Positions 60,740 to 64,000 of a DNA stretch of 64,000 nucleotides are shown piece after piece. This DNA comes from an uncultured Campylobacter sp. (GTDB taxonomy: Bacteria; Campylobacterota; Campylobacteria; Campylobacterales; Campylobacteraceae). Within the stretch, counting starts at the first letter, position 1; every line of letters begins with the position of its first letter. Both the position numbers and the translations under genes were made by a program. Under the pieces are notes generated by a model. It had not been told where the DNA came from and ran no database searches. It was given only the letters and a program-made list of their open reading frames with translations. The stretch is from NCBI GenBank assembly GCA_934718785.1, contig CAKVAF010000006.1, positions 26,425 through 90,424 of the forward strand, written 5' to 3'.

Positions 60740-63700
60740 GCTAGCCATTAATCGCCCTATCACAACCTTAATGTTTTTTAGTGCGCTAGTCATTTTTGGA
60801 CTCATTTCAGCCTTTATTATGCCTATAAATTTATATCCAAATGTAAGCATTCCTTTGATTAAAATTTCAAGCACGGCAAATGGGGATATAAATTTTATAG
60901 AAAGTAAAATCACAAAAGAAGTTGAAAATGCTTTAGCTGAAATTGACGGTATTAAAACTATAAATTCAGCAAGCTATGATAATTTTAGCGTGAGTGTTGT
61001 TGAGTTTGAACTTGATAAAAACTTAGAAATTGCAGCAAATGATGTGCGTGATAAAATTTCAGCCACAGCCTTACCTGTAAAGCCTAAAATTGAAAAAGTA
61101 GCCTCGGATGCAGGAGCGGTGCTTTCTTTATTTTTCTATTCTGAGGATAAAGAAAAATTAATGCGCTTGATTGATGATAAATTAAAGCCCTTTATACAAC
61201 GTATTAATGGAGTGGGTAAAATCACCACCACAGGCTTTTTAAAGCCACAAATTCGCATAAAATTAAATCCGGGCTTATTAGAAAAATATCATTTAAACGC
61301 CCTAGAAGTAGCAAAAATCATAGAAGCACAAAATTTCAAAAGCGCACTAGGTGAGCTTGAAAATAGCGAGCAAAACTATCTTTTAAAGGGCTATTTTGAA
61401 GCTACTAGCATAAAAGAGCTTGAGAATTTACGCTTAATGAGTGGGGTGTTTTTAAGTGACGTAGCCACTATCTCACAAGGCTTTGAGGATAAAAAGCAAG
61501 CAGCTTTTTTAAATGAGGATGGAGTTTTACTTGAAATTGGCAAGGTAAGCGCTAGTAATGCTTTAAGTGTGATTAAAAATATCAAAAATGAGCTTAAAAA
61601 TTTACAAAGCTTAGCGGGCAAGGACATTAAAATCAGCCTTGTTTATGATAAAAGTGAAAATATCAAAAAACATTTGTTTCAAGTGCTTGAGGACTTAGTT
61701 TTAGGCATAGTTTTAACAGTGATTATAGTCTTTTTGTTTTTAAGAAATTTAAGTGCTACCATCATCGCTAGCCTTGCTATACCTACTTCTATCATCGCTA
61801 CTTTTTTTCTCATTCATTTATTAGGCTATGATTTAAACCGCCTTAGTTTCATCGCCTTAACCCTTAGCATAGGCATTTTTGTAGATGATGCTATAGTGGT
61901 GATTGAAAATATCGCTAAGAAAATGAATGAAGCTCCTGCTTTAGAGGCTGCATTTTTAGGCATTAAAGAAATAGGCTTTAGCATTTTAAGTATTTCAGCC
62001 GTGCTTTTGTGCGTTTTTATACCCATTTCTTATATGAACTCAGTGCCGGGACTTTTTTTCAACGCCCTTGGCATAAGCGTTGCAAGCGGAGTTTTTGTAA
62101 GCTTTTTAGTCGCTGTTTTTTTAATTCCTAGTTTGAGTGCAAGATTTTTTAATGCTAAAAAAAGCAAATTTTATGAAAAAACAGAGCCTTTTTATGAGAA
62201 ATTAGAAAGCACTTATCAAAAATTACTGAGTAAAATTTTAAAAAATAAAGGCAAATTTATACTTGCTAGCTTTGCTTTGATTTTATTTTGCTTTTTCTTA
62301 GCCTCTCGTTTGGGACTTGATTTTTTACCTATGGAGGATGATAGCGAATTCCAAGTTTTGCTTGAAAATAAAGAAGATTTAAGCCTTGAAGCAATGAGAG
62401 AAAAATCCTTAAAAATCTTAGAGCAAATCAAAAGAGATGAAAGAGTGAGCCATGCTTATTTACTAGTAGGCTACACCGATGCAAAAGAGGCTAAAAAGGC
62501 TAAAATTTATGTCAAATTAAAGCCTTTGAATGAGCGCCGTCAAAGACAGCCTGAAATTGTGAAAGAATATTTAGAAAAAGACTTTGCAAAAAATGATGAG
62601 AATTTAAAAGAGCTTAAGATTAAGGTGCTTGAGCTACCTAAATTTGAAGGAGCTGGCATTGATGAGCCTATACAGTTTTTAGTGCTAGGTGATGATTTAA
62701 ATGAGCTTTTAAAAGCAAGCGAAAGAGCAAAAAAGGTGCTAGCAAGCAAGGAGCAAATAAGCGGTATTGATGATAATGCGCACTCACAAAAGGCTGAAGT
62801 TTCTATTTTTATAGATAGAGAAAAGATGAAAAAATTAAATGTGGATGCGAAGTATTTAGCAGGGGTTTTAGCTTATTCTTTTTCTCAGCAAAGTGTTGGT
62901 AGTATGGACTTTAATCAAAATAAAGATGATATTATTTTAAGTTTTGATGAAAATTTCAAGCAAAATTTAGAAAGCTTAAAACGCATTAAAATTAAAAATA
63001 ATGACGGCTTAGAGCTTGATTTAAGTGCAGTTGTAAGCTTTTCTTTAGCCAGTAATTTAGGCGTGATTAACCGTTATAATAAAACTAGAGCTGTTAAAAT
63101 CACTGCAAGCAATGGGGATTTATCCTTAGGCGAGGTGCAAAATTTACTTTTAAAAAATATGCCTGAAATTCTAGGGGATAAGGGCTTAAATTATGCCTTT
63201 TCAGGCTTTATAAATTTACTTAAAGAAACGGTGAGCGGCTTTTTAACAAACATTATTTTAGCCTTTTTGCTCATTTATTTAATCCTAGCTGCTTTGTATG
63301 AAAGCTTAATTTTACCCTTTATCATCATGCTTACTATGCCCTTAGCCTTTGCTGGAGCTTGCTTTGGGCTATTTATTACGGGAAATAATTTTTCACTTTT
63401 TGTCCTAGTAGCCCTAATCTTACTTTTTGGAATGGTCGGTAAAAACGCCATTTTGCTTGTAGATGTGGCAAATAAAAAATGTAGTGAAGGGCTAAGCGTA
63501 GATAGAGCCTTAATCGAAGCTGCTGATTCAAGGCTTAGAGCGATTTTGATGACAACTTTTGCTATGATTTTTGCTATGCTTCCTTTGGCCATTTCAAGGG
63601 GTTCTGGCTTTGAGGGAAATTCTCCTATGGCTGTGGCTGTGATTTTTGGACTTATTTCATCAACTGCACTTACTTTGCTTGTCGTGCCTGCTTTATTTGG

Positions 63701-63758
63701 CTTTGCTTATAAGCTTGATAGTAAATTAAGAAAAATTTATCAAAGAAAGAAGATTTAA
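60732..63758 (+). CDS. RND-family efflux transporter permease, CmeF-like
   Basis: The 1008-residue inner-membrane protein is a complete RND pump: start MFKLAINRPITTLMFFSALV, two large periplasmic loops, proton-relay Asp pair in GIFVDDAIVVIENI (about residue 384), and Lys in FGMVGKNAILLVDVAN (about 901). Length and N-terminus resemble C. jejuni CmeF, as I recall it. Neither a membrane fusion protein nor an outer membrane channel gene is adjacent: upstream is an overlapping asparaginase gene, downstream a glycosyltransferase gene. Partners must be elsewhere or shared. The gene overlaps the asparaginase stop by 8 bases. Confidence 0.85.
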   Translation: MFKLAINRPITTLMFFSALVIFGLISAFIMPINLYPNVSIPLIKISSTANGDINFIESKITKEVENALAEIDGIKTINSASYDNFSVSVVEFELDKNLEIAANDVRDKISATALPVKPKIEKVASDAGAVLSLFFYSEDKEKLMRLIDDKLKPFIQRINGVGKITTTGFLKPQIRIKLNPGLLEKYHLNALEVAKIIEAQNFKSALGELENSEQNYLLKGYFEATSIKELENLRLMSGVFLSDVATISQGFEDKKQAAFLNEDGVLLEIGKVSASNALSVIKNIKNELKNLQSLAGKDIKISLVYDKSENIKKHLFQVLEDLVLGIVLTVIIVFLFLRNLSATIIASLAIPTSIIATFFLIHLLGYDLNRLSFIALTLSIGIFVDDAIVVIENIAKKMNEAPALEAAFLGIKEIGFSILSISAVLLCVFIPISYMNSVPGLFFNALGISVASGVFVSFLVAVFLIPSLSARFFNAKKSKFYEKTEPFYEKLESTYQKLLSKILKNKGKFILASFALILFCFFLASRLGLDFLPMEDDSEFQVLLENKEDLSLEAMREKSLKILEQIKRDERVSHAYLLVGYTDAKEAKKAKIYVKLKPLNERRQRQPEIVKEYLEKDFAKNDENLKELKIKVLELPKFEGAGIDEPIQFLVLGDDLNELLKASERAKKVLASKEQISGIDDNAHSQKAEVSIFIDREKMKKLNVDAKYLAGVLAYSFSQQSVGSMDFNQNKDDIILSFDENFKQNLESLKRIKIKNNDGLELDLSAVVSFSLASNLGVINRYNKTRAVKITASNGDLSLGEVQNLLLKNMPEILGDKGLNYAFSGFINLLKETVSGFLTNIILAFLLIYLILAALYESLILPFIIMLTMPLAFAGACFGLFITGNNFSLFVLVALILLFGMVGKNAILLVDVANKKCSEGLSVDRALIEAADSRLRAILMTTFAMIFAMLPLAISRGSGFEGNSPMAVAVIFGLISSTALTLLVVPALFGFAYKLDSKLRKIYQRKKI

Positions 63759-63922
63759 AATTTAAATTAAAATGCGCTCGTAAAATCATCATTTAAAGCC
63801 TATAAAATTGCTCTTGGTCTTTAAAATTGATGAAATTTATTTTTGTAATGAGTGGATTAATCTAGCATTATTTTTTTATTATATCCTTTGCATTTATATA
63901 TTGAATTTTAAGGAAAAATAAT

Positions 63923-64000
63923 ATGTTTCACATTGTCTTTAACGCCGATGAAAACTATATCAAATACACCGCGGTTTTAATCAATTCTATCATCAAAAAC
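63923..64000 (+). CDS. Start of a putative family 8 glycosyltransferase gene (cut by window end)
   Basis: AAGGA at 63910-63914 precedes ATG 63923. Only 26 codons are visible, reading MFHIVFNADENYIKYTAVLI, then NSIIKN. The pattern HIVFNADENYI-x(4)-VLINSI matches the N-terminus of family 8 glycosyltransferases (LgtC type) that build lipooligosaccharide. With so little sequence the family is likely but not certain. The 164 bases before it hold a possible promoter. Confidence 0.65.
   Translation, partial: MFHIVFNADENYIKYTAVLINSIIKN

Overview
The window is a contiguous chromosomal segment of a Campylobacter species. It has low GC, dense coding, ATGA-type gene overlaps and many AAGGA-like ribosome sites. 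It carries gene blocks that I recognise from thermotolerant Campylobacter: lpxA-fabZ next to clpX, fixH-addB-addA, groES-groEL next to an AsmA-like gene, truA-lptF-pilD-uppS-coaBC-glmU, HAD-kefB-hspR-cbpA/htrA, petABC, mraY-murD, ccsBA, bax-dapF, pyrG and recJ. The blocks are individually conserved, but their order differs from what I remember of C. jejuni, so I do not name a species. I see no rRNA, tRNA, CRISPR array, intact insertion sequence or prophage.

Layout. 1-8.3 kb: clpX/lpxA/fabZ (minus), then fixH and the AddAB helicase-nuclease (plus). 8.5-16.2 kb: groESL under a CIRCE element, an AsmA-like protein, a cyclic-peptide-type ABC exporter, coaE and purM. 16.2-20.2 kb: an accessory stretch with a 16-G tract upstream of a chemoreceptor gene, a large hairpin, and a sigma-54-driven gene broken by three lesions. 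20.3-26.1 kb: uvrA and a Tat-dependent two-subunit gluconate-dehydrogenase-type oxidoreductase. 26.3-34 kb: a long minus-strand run (Sel1 protein, truA, lptF-like, prepilin peptidase, uppS, unknown, coaBC, glmU) interrupted by a 455-bp gap holding a nested palindromic repeat. 34-39.4 kb: mnmG, a DUF2920 hydrolase-like gene with a 9-G tract near its end, a sigma-54-driven small gene, prmC and a HAD phosphatase. 39.4-45.2 kb: kefB, hspR-cbpA divergent from htrA, and two TM2-like membrane proteins. 45.5-48.5 kb: the cytochrome bc1 operon. 48.7-51 kb: mraY-murD. 51.1-56.5 kb: ccsBA, a Bax-like glucosaminidase and dapF. 56.6-63.8 kb: pyrG-recJ-asparaginase-RND pump, all overlapping. The last 78 bases start a putative family 8 glycosyltransferase.

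How the genes fit together. Most are housekeeping genes for envelope precursors (lpxA, fabZ, uppS, glmU, mraY, murD, dapF), respiration (petABC, ccsBA, fixH, gluconate dehydrogenase), proteostasis (clpX, groESL, hspR, cbpA, htrA) and DNA repair or recombination (addAB, uvrA, recJ). I did not find a large unknown multigene system. The interesting signals are regulatory or small-scale: two poly-G contingency tracts, two strong sigma-54 promoters on uncharacterised (probably flagellar-regulon) genes, several near-perfect palindromes in intergenic DNA, a small ORF whose start lies in a hairpin loop, and an RND pump with no partner genes beside it.
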